Below, piece by piece: positions 1 to 8,144 of a DNA stretch of 64,000 nt. The notes beneath the pieces were generated by a model. That model was not told the DNA's origin and did no database searches. It saw only the letters and a list, made by a program, of their open reading frames with translations. Each line of letters begins with the position of its first letter. The first letter of the stretch is position 1. The stretch is taken from positions 1,261,162 to 1,325,161 of the forward strand of contig NZ_QYAB01000001.1 in the NCBI RefSeq assembly GCF_016758175.1, read 5' to 3'. Source of the DNA: Leucobacter zeae (GTDB lineage: Bacteria > Actinomycetota > Actinomycetes > Actinomycetales > Microbacteriaceae). Both the position numbers and the translations under genes were made by a program.

Positions 1-1363
1 CGGAGAACGACGACACGGGCCGGTCCGCCGAGGCGCCCCGGATGAGGAACCTCGCGAGGCGGTTCCGCAGCTCCTGCTCCGGGATTCCCGGGCTCACGGC
101 GACCAGGTTCTCCAGCGGCGAACGCGAGTCGTCGAGTCCGTCGACGCGCTGCGACAGGTAGCCGATGCGGTCGGTGTGGGCCTCGGCCGTGTGCCCGCCC
201 GGCGTGGGGGAGAGGTCGCCGTCGACGAGCCGTCTCAGCAGCGTCGTCTTCCCGGTCCCGTTGCGACCGATGAGCGCGACGCGCTCGGGTCCCTGGATGA
301 TCCAGGATCGGCCCTCGTCCCCGATGGTCGCGATGCGCCTGCTGCGCGACACCGCGGGATCGGGGAGCTCGATCCTCAGCGAGCGGTCCGACCGCACGCG
401 CTCGCCCGCCGCACCCAGCGCGGACTTCGCCGCGGCCTCCTTTGCAGCGACCTCGACCCGCAACCGACCGGCCGAGACCTCGGCGGCCATCTTGCGGCCG
501 TTCATGATGATCTTCGGCTCCCGCTTGTTCTCGAAGGCCTTCTTGGCGTTGCGGGTGCGGTGCGCCAGTTTCGTCTCAGCCTCGATCCGCTGCCGCTTCT
601 CCCTGCGCAGTGCCTGAGCCGCTGCGACCTCGGCCTGCTTCGCGGCCTCCTGCTCGGCGTCCAGCCAGGCGCGCCACTCGGAGTAGGGGCCGCCGAACAC
701 CTGCAGTGAGCCGCCGTGCAGCTCCGCCGTATCGTCCATGAGCTCGAGCAGGGAGACGTCGTGACTGACGACGACGAGGGTGCCGCGCCAGGTCGAGACC
801 ATCTCGGCGAGCCTGCCGCGCGCGTCGCGGTCGAGGTTGTTCGTCGGCTCGTCGAGGAGGGTGATGGGCGTGCGGCGCAGCCGGATGCCCGCGATCGCGA
901 CGAGTACCGCCTCGCCCCCGGAGAGCTCGCCGACGCTGCGGTCGAGGAAGTCGGGGGAGAGGCCGGCCTCGGCGAGCGCGGCCTCGGAGCGCGCCTCGAC
1001 GTCCCAGTCATCGCCGACCTGCTCGAAGCGCTCCGGGTCGACGTCGCCGGCCGCGATCGCACGCACGGCGTCGAGCGGCTCGGCGACCCCGAGGAGCTCG
1101 GAGACGCGGCGGCCGACGTCGAGCGTGAGGCGCTGGGGCAGCACGGCGACCTCGCCGTCGACGCGGACGGTGCCGGAGCCCGGACGCAGCTCGCCCGAGA
1201 TCAGCTTCAGCAGGGTGGATTTGCCCGACCCGTTGCGGCCGACGAGGCCGGTGCGGCCGGAGCCGAAGGCGCCGGAAACGCCGTCGAGCGCGACGGAGCC
1301 GTCGGGCCAGGCGAGGCCGACCCGGTCGAGGGTGATCGAGGCGCGATCGTGCGAGGTTGGCAT
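1..1363 (-). CDS. ABC-F family ATPase (C-terminus cut by window edge)
   Basis: Two ABC ATPase domains are fused without any membrane segment, the layout of ABC-F proteins, which act on ribosomes (translation factors or antibiotic-resistance ribosome protection) rather than as transporters. The first Walker A is GRNGSGKS around residue 42, with the signature LSGGE near 145 and Walker B ending in LLDEPTNNLD. The charged, Lys/Arg/Glu-rich linker follows, and the second Walker A is GRNGTGKTTL near residue 370. At least 454 residues are visible; the rest of the second domain lies outside the window. ATG at 1363 is preceded by AGGA at a workable distance. The gene is transcribed away from rtcB. Which ABC-F subfamily this is cannot be decided from the fragment. 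Confidence 0.9.
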   Translation of the reverse strand, partial: MPTSHDRASITLDRVGLAWPDGSVALDGVSGAFGSGRTGLVGRNGSGKSTLLKLISGELRPGSGTVRVDGEVAVLPQRLTLDVGRRVSELLGVAEPLDAVRAIAAGDVDPERFEQVGDDWDVEARSEAALAEAGLSPDFLDRSVGELSGGEAVLVAIAGIRLRRTPITLLDEPTNNLDRDARGRLAEMVSTWRGTLVVVSHDVSLLELMDDTAELHGGSLQVFGGPYSEWRAWLDAEQEAAKQAEVAAAQALRREKRQRIEAETKLAHRTRNAKKAFENKREPKIIMNGRKMAAEVSAGRLRVEVAAKEAAAKSALGAAGERVRSDRSLRIELPDPAVSRSRRIATIGDEGRSWIIQGPERVALIGRNGTGKTTLLRRLVDGDLSPTPGGHTAEAHTDRIGYLSQRVDGLDDSRSPLENLVAVSPGIPEQELRNRLARFLIRGASADRPVSSFS

Positions 1364-1375
1364 GGGGAAGTCCTA

Positions 1376-1405
1376 TCGAGTGCTGGGTTCTCGAGTGCTG
1401 GGCTC
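1376..1405. repeat. 15-bp tandem duplication upstream of the ABC-F gene
   Basis: Two adjacent 15-bp units (1376-1390 and 1391-1405) differ at one position, and a third partial unit starts at 1406. They lie just upstream of the ABC-F start and could be part of its promoter or leader; no function can be read from the sequence. Confidence 0.7.
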
Positions 1406-1769
1406 TCGAAGACGGAGCGCACTGACGCCGGGCATCGCGGGATCTCAGCGATTCCGGCACGGTCGAGACGTCGACGCGTGCACCGCGAACGCGGAGCGGA
1501 TGCGGCCGTGGGGTCGGCGATCGTCGGGTCAGCGCACGGATGAGTGGGCGCGGAGGCGACGATTCAGATCAATGGACTTCCCAACACGGCGGACAGGACT
1601 CCCTGACGATACCCGGACGCGGTGCCGGGCGCAACCCTTCCCGCGGGTCCGGTGATGCTCGCGGTCCGTGCGCTCGCGACATCGCGACACGCCCGGGTTG
1701 CGGGGTCGGTCGCCCGCGGTCTATGGTGGGGCTCCTGCGCACCCGCGCAGGTTCACCGAAGGGCACCCG

Positions 1770-1874
1770 ATGCGTACGAATCAGCAGTTGCAGCACCTGC
1801 AGCTCGATGAGTGCTCGGTGCACCCCGAACTCCGGCTCGCACGAGTTCAGGGACCTTCGGCGCGAGCCGTCTAG
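1770..1874 (+). CDS. possible 34-aa leader peptide or small ORF upstream of rtcB
   Basis: ATG at 1770 is preceded by GAAGGG with a 6-nt spacing, which is a plausible ribosome binding site. The 34-residue product is Gln/Leu-rich at the N-terminus (QQLQHLQL) and has one Cys. It ends at TAG 1872-1874 and is followed within 20 bp by a hairpin, about 180 bp before rtcB. The arrangement of short ORF, hairpin and then gene resembles an attenuator or leader-peptide system, but no family is recognised. It may be a chance ORF. Confidence 0.3.
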   Translation: MRTNQQLQHLQLDECSVHPELRLARVQGPSARAV

Positions 1875-1891
1875 CTTCATCCGAAGCGAAC

Positions 1892-1922
1892 GACGCCCCG
1901 CACCATCACGGTCCGGGGCGTC
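1892..1922 (+). terminator. hairpin between small ORF and rtcB
   Basis: A 9-bp perfect stem (GACGCCCCG / CGGGGCGTC) with a 13-nt loop is followed by TTCT. It could terminate a short upstream transcript or act in the rtcB leader. The T-tract is weak. Confidence 0.45.
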
Positions 1923-2053
1923 TTCTGCATTCCTCGCGTCTCCCTCCCGCGCACGGCGAACTACCCGCGCTCGCGGACGGGGCCGCGATCGTCAGAGGCC
2001 TCCGGATCCTCATCGGGACGCCGCACGCGCGGCGTCACGGCAAGGAAGGAATC

Positions 2054-3223
2054 ATGGAACACCTCTCAAAGCGACTGCTGTCGTGGGCCTCGGTGATCGA
2101 CGAGCAGACGCTCGATCAGGCCGAGACGACCTCGCGGTTGCCGTTCATCTCCCCGCACCTGGCGCTGATGCCCGATGCGCACCTCGGCAAGGGGGCGACC
2201 GTCGGGTCGGTGATCCCGACCCTCGGCGCGATCATCCCGGCGGCCGTCGGCGTCGACATCGGCTGCGGCATGATCGCGGTCCGCACGCAGTTCACGCGCG
2301 AGCGGCTCGAAACGGCGAACCTGGCTGAACTGCGCGAGCAGATCGAGCGCGCGATCCCGCTGTCGGCCGGGCGCGACAACCGGAAGATCGTGGCGACGGC
2401 GGAACCCCGTGTCGCCGAGCTCGAGGAGCTCGCCGAACAGCGGGGCTTCAACCCCGGGCAGTACGCGAAGCACTGGCGGCTGCAGCTCGGGTCCCTCGGG
2501 TCTGGGAACCACTTCATCGAGGTGTCCGTCGACGAGCTGGATCGTGTCTGGATGTTCCTGCACTCCGGGTCGCGGGGCGTGGGCAACAAGATCGCGCAGC
2601 ACCACATCAGGGTCGCGCAGCGGCTCGCGAAGCAGTGGTGGATCGAGCTGCCCGACCCCGACCTGGCCTACCTCGTGGAGGGCACGCCGGAGTTCACGCG
2701 CTACATCGCCGAGCTGCGGTGGGCGCAGCGCTTCGCGCTGCTCAACCGGGAGGAGATGATGGATCGGGTGGCGCGGCAGCTCGGCGAGGCGATGGGCGAG
2801 CCCGTCTTCGAGCACGAGCGGATCAACTGCCACCACAACTTCACCGAGTCCGAGATGCACTACGGCAAGCGCGTGTGGGTGTCGCGGAAGGGTGCGATCC
2901 TGGCCGACGAAGGGCGGCCCGGACTGATCCCCGGATCGATGGGCACCGCCTCCTACGTGGTGACGGGCAGGGGCGATCCGCGGTCGCTGCACTCCTCGCC
3001 GCACGGCGCCGGGCGGGTCTACTCGCGTTCGGCTGCCCGGAAGGAGTTCACGATCGAGCAGCTGCGCGATGCGATGGCGGGGATCGAGTACCGCGACACC
3101 GACGCGTTCATCGACGAGATCCCGCAGGCGTACAAGCCGATCGACCGCGTCATGGCCGACGCGGCCGAACTCGTCGAGGTGCGCCACACGCTGCGGCAGA
3201 TCATCAACGTGAAGGGCGACTGA
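2054..3223 (+). CDS. rtcB: RtcB-family RNA ligase
   Basis: RtcB joins RNA 2',3'-cyclic phosphate or 3'-phosphate ends to 5'-OH ends using GTP and Mn2+, and works in RNA repair. The 389-residue product has the family landmarks: DIGCG near residue 70 (metal-binding Cys), the HHN stretch around 258-260, GSMGTASYV near 296, and HGAGR near 316, whose His is the residue guanylylated in characterised RtcB enzymes. An open frame extends further upstream, but ATG 2054 has a strong site (AAGGAAGGA at 2042-2050) and matches the family's N-terminus. It is a single gene with no RtcA or RtcR neighbour, closed by a 46-bp perfect palindrome. Confidence 0.93.
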   Translation: MEHLSKRLLSWASVIDEQTLDQAETTSRLPFISPHLALMPDAHLGKGATVGSVIPTLGAIIPAAVGVDIGCGMIAVRTQFTRERLETANLAELREQIERAIPLSAGRDNRKIVATAEPRVAELEELAEQRGFNPGQYAKHWRLQLGSLGSGNHFIEVSVDELDRVWMFLHSGSRGVGNKIAQHHIRVAQRLAKQWWIELPDPDLAYLVEGTPEFTRYIAELRWAQRFALLNREEMMDRVARQLGEAMGEPVFEHERINCHHNFTESEMHYGKRVWVSRKGAILADEGRPGLIPGSMGTASYVVTGRGDPRSLHSSPHGAGRVYSRSAARKEFTIEQLRDAMAGIEYRDTDAFIDEIPQAYKPIDRVMADAAELVEVRHTLRQIINVKGD

Positions 3224-3241
3224 GCCGCGCGGGCCCGCGGC

Positions 3242-3287
3242 TGCGCCGTGCGCGCACCGGATCCGGATCCGGTGCGCGCACGGCGCA
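3242..3287. terminator. 46-bp perfect palindrome after rtcB
   Basis: Two 23-bp arms meet with no spacer (3242-3264 and 3265-3287), centred on GGATCC/GGATCC. It sits 19 bp after the rtcB stop and upstream of mscR. It is probably the rtcB terminator, although no T-run follows, as is common in high-GC actinobacteria. Confidence 0.65.
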
Positions 3288-3359
3288 CCCAGCGGCTCGA
3301 TAGCCTGGAGGGAGCGTCGCGCGGGCATGCGCGCGATCCCGTTGCGGAAGGAGCCCCGA

Positions 3360-4445
3360 ATGGCCTATCGAGTGCAGGGAGTGGTCGTGCGCGAGAAGTT
3401 CGCGCCGGCGACGATCGAGACGATCATCGTGCCGGAGCCCGGCCCGGGAGAGGTGGTCGTCGACGTGCTCACGTGCGGCGTCTGCCACACCGACTACCAC
3501 TACCAGCAGGGCGGGATCGGCGACGAGTTCCCCTACCTGCTCGGGCACGAGTCGACTGCGCGCGTCTCGGTCGTCGGCCCCGGCGTCACCGAGGTCGCGG
3601 TGGGGGACCGGGTCATCCTCAATTGGCGCGCGGTATGCGGGCAGTGCCGCGCGTGCAAGAAGGGGCGGCCGCAGTACTGCTTCGCCACCCACAACGCGAC
3701 GCAGAAGATGACGCTCGAGGACGGCACCGAGCTCTCGCCGGCGCTCGGCATCGGATCGTTCGCGGAGAAGACCCTCGTCGCGGCGGGCCAGTGCACCAGG
3801 ATCGACGAGGAGTCCGACGCCGCCGCGGTCGGTCTGCTCGGCTGCGGCGTCATGGCGGGCATCGGGGCCGCGATCAACACCGGTGAGGTCGCCCGCGGAG
3901 AGTCGGTCGCCGTCATCGGCTGCGGCGGCGTCGGCACCGCCGCGATTGCGGGCGCACAGCTCGCGGGCGCGACGACGATCGTCGCGGTCGACATCGACGA
4001 CGCGAAGCTCGAGCAGGCGAAGCGCTTCGGCGCGACCCACACCGTGAACTCGCGCGACGAGGATCCCGTCGTCGCGATCCAGGCCTGCACCGGAGGCTTC
4101 GGCGCCGATGTCGTGATCGACGCGGTGGGACGCCCCGAGACATACGCCCAGGCCTTCTCGGCGCGAGACCTCGCCGGCCGCGTCGTGCTCGTCGGGGTTC
4201 CGACGCCAGACATGCGGATCGAACTGCCGCTGCTCGACGTGTTCGGGCGGGGCGGATCGCTGAAGTCGTCGTGGTACGGGGACTGCCTGCCGAGCCGCGA
4301 TTTCCAGATGCTCATCGACCAGTACCGGCTCGGACGCCTCGACCTCGAGGGCTTCGTGAGCGAGCGCATCGGGCTCGGCGACGTCGAGGAGGCCTTCGGC
4401 AAGATGGCTGGCGGCACCATCCTGCGTTCGGTGGTCGTGCTGTGA
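3360..4445 (+). CDS. mscR: S-(hydroxymethyl)mycothiol dehydrogenase
   Basis: This 361-residue zinc alcohol dehydrogenase of the class III type oxidises the formaldehyde-mycothiol adduct to S-formylmycothiol with NAD+, the actinobacterial counterpart of glutathione-dependent formaldehyde dehydrogenase. It has the catalytic zinc motif [10 protein letters not shown] near residue 37, GHE at 62-64, the structural zinc loop [15 protein letters not shown] near 90-104, and the Rossmann motif GCGGVGTAA near 187. ATG 3360 follows GAAGGAG with good spacing; an ATG further upstream lacks one. The stop overlaps the next start (GTGA), so the metallo-beta-lactamase gene is translationally coupled, as with the Rv2259-Rv2260 pair of Mycobacterium. 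Confidence 0.9.
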   Translation: MAYRVQGVVVREKFAPATIETIIVPEPGPGEVVVDVLTCGVCHTDYHYQQGGIGDEFPYLLGHESTARVSVVGPGVTEVAVGDRVILNWRAVCGQCRACKKGRPQYCFATHNATQKMTLEDGTELSPALGIGSFAEKTLVAAGQCTRIDEESDAAAVGLLGCGVMAGIGAAINTGEVARGESVAVIGCGGVGTAAIAGAQLAGATTIVAVDIDDAKLEQAKRFGATHTVNSRDEDPVVAIQACTGGFGADVVIDAVGRPETYAQAFSARDLAGRVVLVGVPTPDMRIELPLLDVFGRGGSLKSSWYGDCLPSRDFQMLIDQYRLGRLDLEGFVSERIGLGDVEEAFGKMAGGTILRSVVVL

Positions 4446-5116
4446 GCGCGTCGGACCGCGGCGGCGCGGAGGTCGTGGCGACCGGCGCGAACGGAGCCAG
4501 CATCGAACGGCTCGTCACGAGCGGCACCTTCTCGCTCGACGGCGGGACCTGGGAGGTCGACAACAACGTCTGGATCGTCGGGGACGACTCGGAGGTGATC
4601 GTGATCGACCCGGCGCACGACGCCGAGGCGGTGGCGCGAGCCGTCGACGGACGCGCCGTGCGTGCGATCCTGCTCACCCACGGGCACGACGACCACATCC
4701 GCGCGGTGCGCGAGACCGCGTCGCTGCTGGGGGCACCCGTGTACCTGAACCCGGCAGACCGCATGCTCTGGGACGACGTCCACGACGCGGCTCCCGACCG
4801 CGAGATCCTGAACGGCGACACCTTCACCGCGGCGGGAATCCGCCTGCACGCCCGATACACCCCGGGGCATTCCCCCGGATCCACCTGCTTCGTCTCGCCG
4901 ACGCTCGGCGCCGTATTCACGGGCGACACCCTGTTCCAGGGCGGGCCCGGGGCGACCGGGCGCTCGTACAGCGATTTCCCGACGATCATCGCGTCCATCC
5001 GCGGCGAGCTGCTGACACTGCCCGAGGAGACCGCGGTCTACACGGGTCACGGAGACGCGACGACGATCGGGGCGGAGGCGCCGCACCTCGAGGAGTGGAT
5101 CGCCCGCGGGCACTGA
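4442..5116 (+). CDS. metallo-beta-lactamase-fold hydrolase, mscR partner
   Basis: The 224-residue protein carries the metal-binding HGHDDH motif near residue 80, a second His in TPGHSPGS near 140, and the GDTLF motif whose Asp bridges the two metals. The closest family picture is glyoxalase II-type thioester hydrolases. GTG at 4442 overlaps the mscR stop in GTGA, so expression is tied to mscR. The likely job, by analogy with the equivalent pair in mycobacteria, is hydrolysis of S-formylmycothiol to formate and mycothiol, or of another mycothiol thioester. That role is inferred from context; the fold is clear. Confidence 0.82.
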   Translation: MSASDRGGAEVVATGANGASIERLVTSGTFSLDGGTWEVDNNVWIVGDDSEVIVIDPAHDAEAVARAVDGRAVRAILLTHGHDDHIRAVRETASLLGAPVYLNPADRMLWDDVHDAAPDREILNGDTFTAAGIRLHARYTPGHSPGSTCFVSPTLGAVFTGDTLFQGGPGATGRSYSDFPTIIASIRGELLTLPEETAVYTGHGDATTIGAEAPHLEEWIARGH

Positions 5117-5182
5117 CCTCCGGGTTTACGGCGTGTGACGGGCGCCGAGCGGAAAGGGCCCCGTCTGTGGTGGACTCCTCGC

Positions 5183-5830
5183 ATGAGCGTCCCCACCCTT
5201 CTCGATCACATCGTCATCGCGGGCCCCGACCTCGATGCGCTCGTCGACTGGTTCGCCGAGCGCACCGGGGTCGTCGCCGCGCCCGGAGGGGCGCACCCGA
5301 CCGGAACCGCGAACGCCCTCGTCGCTCTGACGGTGGCGGGGGTGCGCGGACCGCAGTACATCGAGCTCATCGGCCCGGACCCCGCCCGGGCTGGCGAGCC
5401 CGCCCCGGAGACCTTCGGGATCGACCGCCTCGCAGCGCCGAGCGTGCAGGCCTACGCGGTGCACCCCGAGGACATCGACGCGACGGTCGCCGGGGCGCGC
5501 TCGCGCGGATTCGATCCGGGCGACGTCTGGGAACTGTCGCGGCGCACACCCGCGGGGGAGCTGCTCGAGTGGCGCCTCACTGGGGCCGCGGCGGATCGGC
5601 TCGACGTGCCGTTCCTCATCGACTGGGGAACCACCCCGCAGCCCGGGACCGGGGAGCTCCCCGCGATCGAACTCGTCTCGTTCGCCCGCGTCGAGGCCGA
5701 CCCGGCGCGACTGCAGCAGGCGCTCGCGGCGCTCGACCTCGGAGACGGCGTCGCGGAGACGATCTCGGGCGAATCCGCGGGGTACCGCCTCGAGGTGCGG
5801 CGGGCCGACGGCGCCGTCGTCGCGTTCTGA
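5183..5830 (+). CDS. VOC / glyoxalase-like domain protein
   Basis: This 215-residue protein begins SVPTLLDHIVIAGPDLD and continues with a beta-alpha-beta-beta-beta pattern typical of vicinal oxygen chelate proteins (glyoxalase-like group). No specific substrate can be assigned. ATG 5183 is chosen because the domain starts immediately after it; an in-frame GTG at 5135 would add 16 residues of no obvious value. The ribosome site is weak for both. It lies between the formaldehyde pair and an M20 amidohydrolase on the same strand with short gaps, so co-transcription is likely. Confidence 0.7.
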   Translation: MSVPTLLDHIVIAGPDLDALVDWFAERTGVVAAPGGAHPTGTANALVALTVAGVRGPQYIELIGPDPARAGEPAPETFGIDRLAAPSVQAYAVHPEDIDATVAGARSRGFDPGDVWELSRRTPAGELLEWRLTGAAADRLDVPFLIDWGTTPQPGTGELPAIELVSFARVEADPARLQQALAALDLGDGVAETISGESAGYRLEVRRADGAVVAF

Positions 5831-5852
5831 CCGGATGACGGGGAGGTCGAGC

Positions 5853-7184
5853 ATGACGAACGATCCGCGTGTTCCCGGAGATCCGCACGACGTCTACCTG
5901 GAGTACGGCGCCCGATCGCGACAGCCGGTCGTGCCCCCGGAGGACGGGCCGTCGCGCTACCTCGGCGCCGGCACGGCCGCCGCGGCCGAGATCTCGCGCG
6001 GGGTCGAGGCGCTGCGGCCGGAGCTCGAGGCGCTCGCCGCAGCGCTCCACGCCGATCCGGAGACCGGGTTCGACGAGCACCGCTCCGTGCGCAGGATCGC
6101 GACGCTGCTGCAGGAGCACGGCGCGGACGCCGAGGTCGGTGCGTTCGGGCTCGAGACGGCGTTCCGAGCGACCGCCGGCGCGGGCGACGGCCCCCACTTC
6201 GCAGTGATCGCCGAGTACGACGCGCTGCCCGGTATCGGGCACGCATGCGGGCACAACCTCATCGCGGCCATCGGCGTCGGCGCGTTCCTCGCGGCGGTTC
6301 CCGCGGTGGTCCGCCTCGGCGGACGGCTGTCGCTCATCGGCACACCCGCGGAGGAGAACGGCGGTGGCAAGGAGCACATCCTGCGGGCGGGCGGCTTCGA
6401 CGACGTCGACGCCGCGGGCATGGCGCACCCGACGGGCGGGTCGGGAACCTCGCCGATCTGGGGCGAGCGGACCACCGGGGTACGGCGCGTCTCGGTGCGC
6501 TACCGTGGGCGCGCCGCCCACGCGGCGGGAACGCCCTGGCTCGGTCTCAACGCGCTCGACGCGGTCGTCACCGCCTACCAGTCCGTCGCGCAGCTGCGGC
6601 AGCACATCCTCCCGATCGACCGGGTGCACGGGATCATCACCGACGGAGGTGCGGCGCCGAACATCGTGCCGGAGCAGGCGTCGGCCCTCTTCTACGTGCG
6701 CTCCGGCGAGATCGACACGCTCCGCGCGCTCACGGACCGCGTCGTCGCGGCGCTCGAGGGCGCGGCGCTCGCGACCGGGACCGTCGCCGAGATCGACGTG
6801 GATCCGGTGCCCCCGTACCTGCCGCTCGAGCCGAACGTCGAGCTCATGCGCAGGTGGGCCGGGGCGCTGGGGGAGCGCGGGTGGCGCATTCCGCCGTCTC
6901 CGGCCGTGCCGTCGCAGTCGGGTCCGTCGACCGACATGGGCAACGTCACGCAGTTCCTTCCGGCGATTCATCCCTCGATCGGGCTCGGCGGACCCGAGGA
7001 CGTGCACCCGCACAACGCGGCGTTCGCCGACTGGACGCTGCGCCCCGCGGCGCTCGACGCGATGGCCGATGCCGCCGCGGCGCTCGCGACGACCGCGGTC
7101 GACTACCTCGCCGATCCCGCGCTGCGCGCCGCCGTCGGGGCCGAGTTCGCGGCCCGCGGCGGTCGGTACCGCTGGAGCGACTGA
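5853..7184 (+). CDS. M20-family amidohydrolase (AbgB-like)
   Basis: This 443-residue metal-dependent amidohydrolase is of the M20D group (aminoacylase and p-aminobenzoyl-glutamate hydrolase subunit B-like). Visible motifs are EYDALPGIGHACGHN around residue 122, with the His and Asp metal ligands, the proton-shuttle TPAEENGGGK near 168, and a dimerisation domain starting around 205 with GRAAHAAGTPW. It cleaves an acyl or peptide amide bond; the substrate is unknown. ATG 5853 is preceded by GGGGAGG at 5839-5845. The frame is open 18 bases further upstream but without a better site. Confidence 0.85.
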   Translation: MTNDPRVPGDPHDVYLEYGARSRQPVVPPEDGPSRYLGAGTAAAAEISRGVEALRPELEALAAALHADPETGFDEHRSVRRIATLLQEHGADAEVGAFGLETAFRATAGAGDGPHFAVIAEYDALPGIGHACGHNLIAAIGVGAFLAAVPAVVRLGGRLSLIGTPAEENGGGKEHILRAGGFDDVDAAGMAHPTGGSGTSPIWGERTTGVRRVSVRYRGRAAHAAGTPWLGLNALDAVVTAYQSVAQLRQHILPIDRVHGIITDGGAAPNIVPEQASALFYVRSGEIDTLRALTDRVVAALEGAALATGTVAEIDVDPVPPYLPLEPNVELMRRWAGALGERGWRIPPSPAVPSQSGPSTDMGNVTQFLPAIHPSIGLGGPEDVHPHNAAFADWTLRPAALDAMADAAAALATTAVDYLADPALRAAVGAEFAARGGRYRWSD

Positions 7185-7216
7185 GCGCGGTCGGATCCGC
7201 CCGTCCCCCTCCCGAA

Positions 7217-7286
7217 CCGTATGGGATCTGCGATCCGTATGCCGCGCGGGCTCGATCGCGGCATACCGATCGCAGATCCCATACGG
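7217..7286. repeat. dispersed palindromic repeat, family A, copy 1
   Basis: Thirty-base arms (7217-7246 and 7257-7286) pair with one mismatch around a 10-nt loop. The right arm shares the core GCATAC-GATCGC-GATC-CATACGG with copies at 37829-37896 and 39459-39537. It lies between convergent genes and probably also serves as a transcription stop. Confidence 0.85.
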
Positions 7287-7310
7287 TGTGCGGGCGGATC
7301 CGGGATCCCG

Positions 7311-7988
7311 CTAGCCGTCGAGCTGCGCGGCGACGGCCCCCAGCACCGACTCGGGGGTGCCGTCGGCGTCGAAGACCGCGACGAGCACCCGCTTGCGCTC
7401 GGGGGCTCCTTCGGGAGTGAGCCAGGGCGAGAAGAGCCGGATCGCGCCGGCGAGGTTGCCCTCGATCGCCCGCGGGGCGTCGCCGCCGCCCCGCAGCCAG
7501 TCGCGGAGCGTCGTGTTGTGCACGGAGACCAGGACGGCGGCGAGGGCGCCAGCGACCCAGGTCGGCGCGTGCCCGGGCAGATGCCCCTTGAGGTACCGGC
7601 TGAACACCCGCTCGTACCGATGCGTGATGATGAGCTCGCGGTCGCGGAGGGACGGCGTTTCGCGCATGAGGTCGAACCGCAATCGGGCGGCCTCGGGGTC
7701 CCGGGCGAGATGCCGCAGCACGTCTGCGGTCCCGCGCACGAGCGCCTCGTCCGGCGGCGCATCCGTGGACCCGAGGAACTCCTCGAGTCGTGCGAGGGCG
7801 TGGTCGTGGTCGGCGAACACCACGTCGTCCTTGCTGCCGAAGCGGCGGAAGAACGTGCTCCGGCTCATGCCGACCGCGTCGGCCAGATCCTCGGCGGTGG
7901 TCGCGTCGTATCCGTGCTCGGCCAGGCGGCGGATCGCGGCCGACGAGCTGTCCGGTCCGGGCCAGGGACGAGGCGATGTGGGGGGCAT
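7311..7988 (-). CDS. TetR-family transcriptional regulator
   Basis: The 225-residue regulator has an N-terminal helix-turn-helix (residues about 18-60; GVSRSTFFRRF-type recognition helix read here as GMSRSTFFRRFGSKDDV) and a variable ligand-binding C-terminal domain. It is divergent from the acyl-CoA dehydrogenase gene, so the natural target is the intergenic region, where a 15-bp palindrome lies in the promoter of that gene. Its own start has no ribosome binding site; TAGCTT lies exactly 6 nt before ATG, which fits a leaderless mRNA. The ligand is unknown, possibly an acyl-CoA. Confidence 0.88.
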   Translation of the reverse strand: MPPTSPRPWPGPDSSSAAIRRLAEHGYDATTAEDLADAVGMSRSTFFRRFGSKDDVVFADHDHALARLEEFLGSTDAPPDEALVRGTADVLRHLARDPEAARLRFDLMRETPSLRDRELIITHRYERVFSRYLKGHLPGHAPTWVAGALAAVLVSVHNTTLRDWLRGGGDAPRAIEGNLAGAIRLFSPWLTPEGAPERKRVLVAVFDADGTPESVLGAVAAQLDG

Positions 7989-7994
7989 ACGACG

Positions 7995-8000
7995 AAGCTA
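7995..8000 (-). promoter_or_regulatory. -10 of leaderless tetR
   Basis: TAGCTT on the minus strand lies 6 nt upstream of ATG 7988, with no ribosome binding site between. Confidence 0.55.
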
Positions 8001-8087
8001 GCAGACGGAACCGGGTGACACTCGGTATCAGTGGCGAGGTCGTGAACCGGCGGAAGTTGTCGACAAGCGAAGAATTCCCGGGAGTGC

Positions 8088-8108
8088 TTGACGTGAGACT
8101 GGGTCTCA
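8088..8108 (+). promoter_or_regulatory. -35 and TetR operator of the acyl-CoA dehydrogenase
   Basis: TTGACG (8088-8093) is a good -35 element. Directly behind it is the perfect palindrome TGAGAC-TGG-GTCTCA (8094-8108), which would fill the -35/-10 spacer. That is the usual placement for TetR-type repression, presumably by the divergent regulator at 7311-7988. Confidence 0.65.
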
Positions 8109-8144
8109 GGCAAGCTCGTGTCAACCGCTCAGAGAGGACCCGCC

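Larger units (their letters stand above)
1364..2053. other. 690-bp intergenic region before rtcB
   Basis: This divergent space holds the 15-bp tandem duplication, a -10-like TCTATGGT stretch near 1718-1725, a possible 34-codon ORF (1770-1874) and a 9-bp stem hairpin (1892-1922). No other conserved gene or RNA is recognisable. Several open frames cross it, but none has a convincing start or a protein-like composition. Confidence 0.6.

Noticed and set aside
7201..7310. Insertion-sequence end or MITE at the 7.2 kb palindrome
   Set aside because: No target duplication is visible and two related copies have variable middles, which fits a REP-like repeat better.
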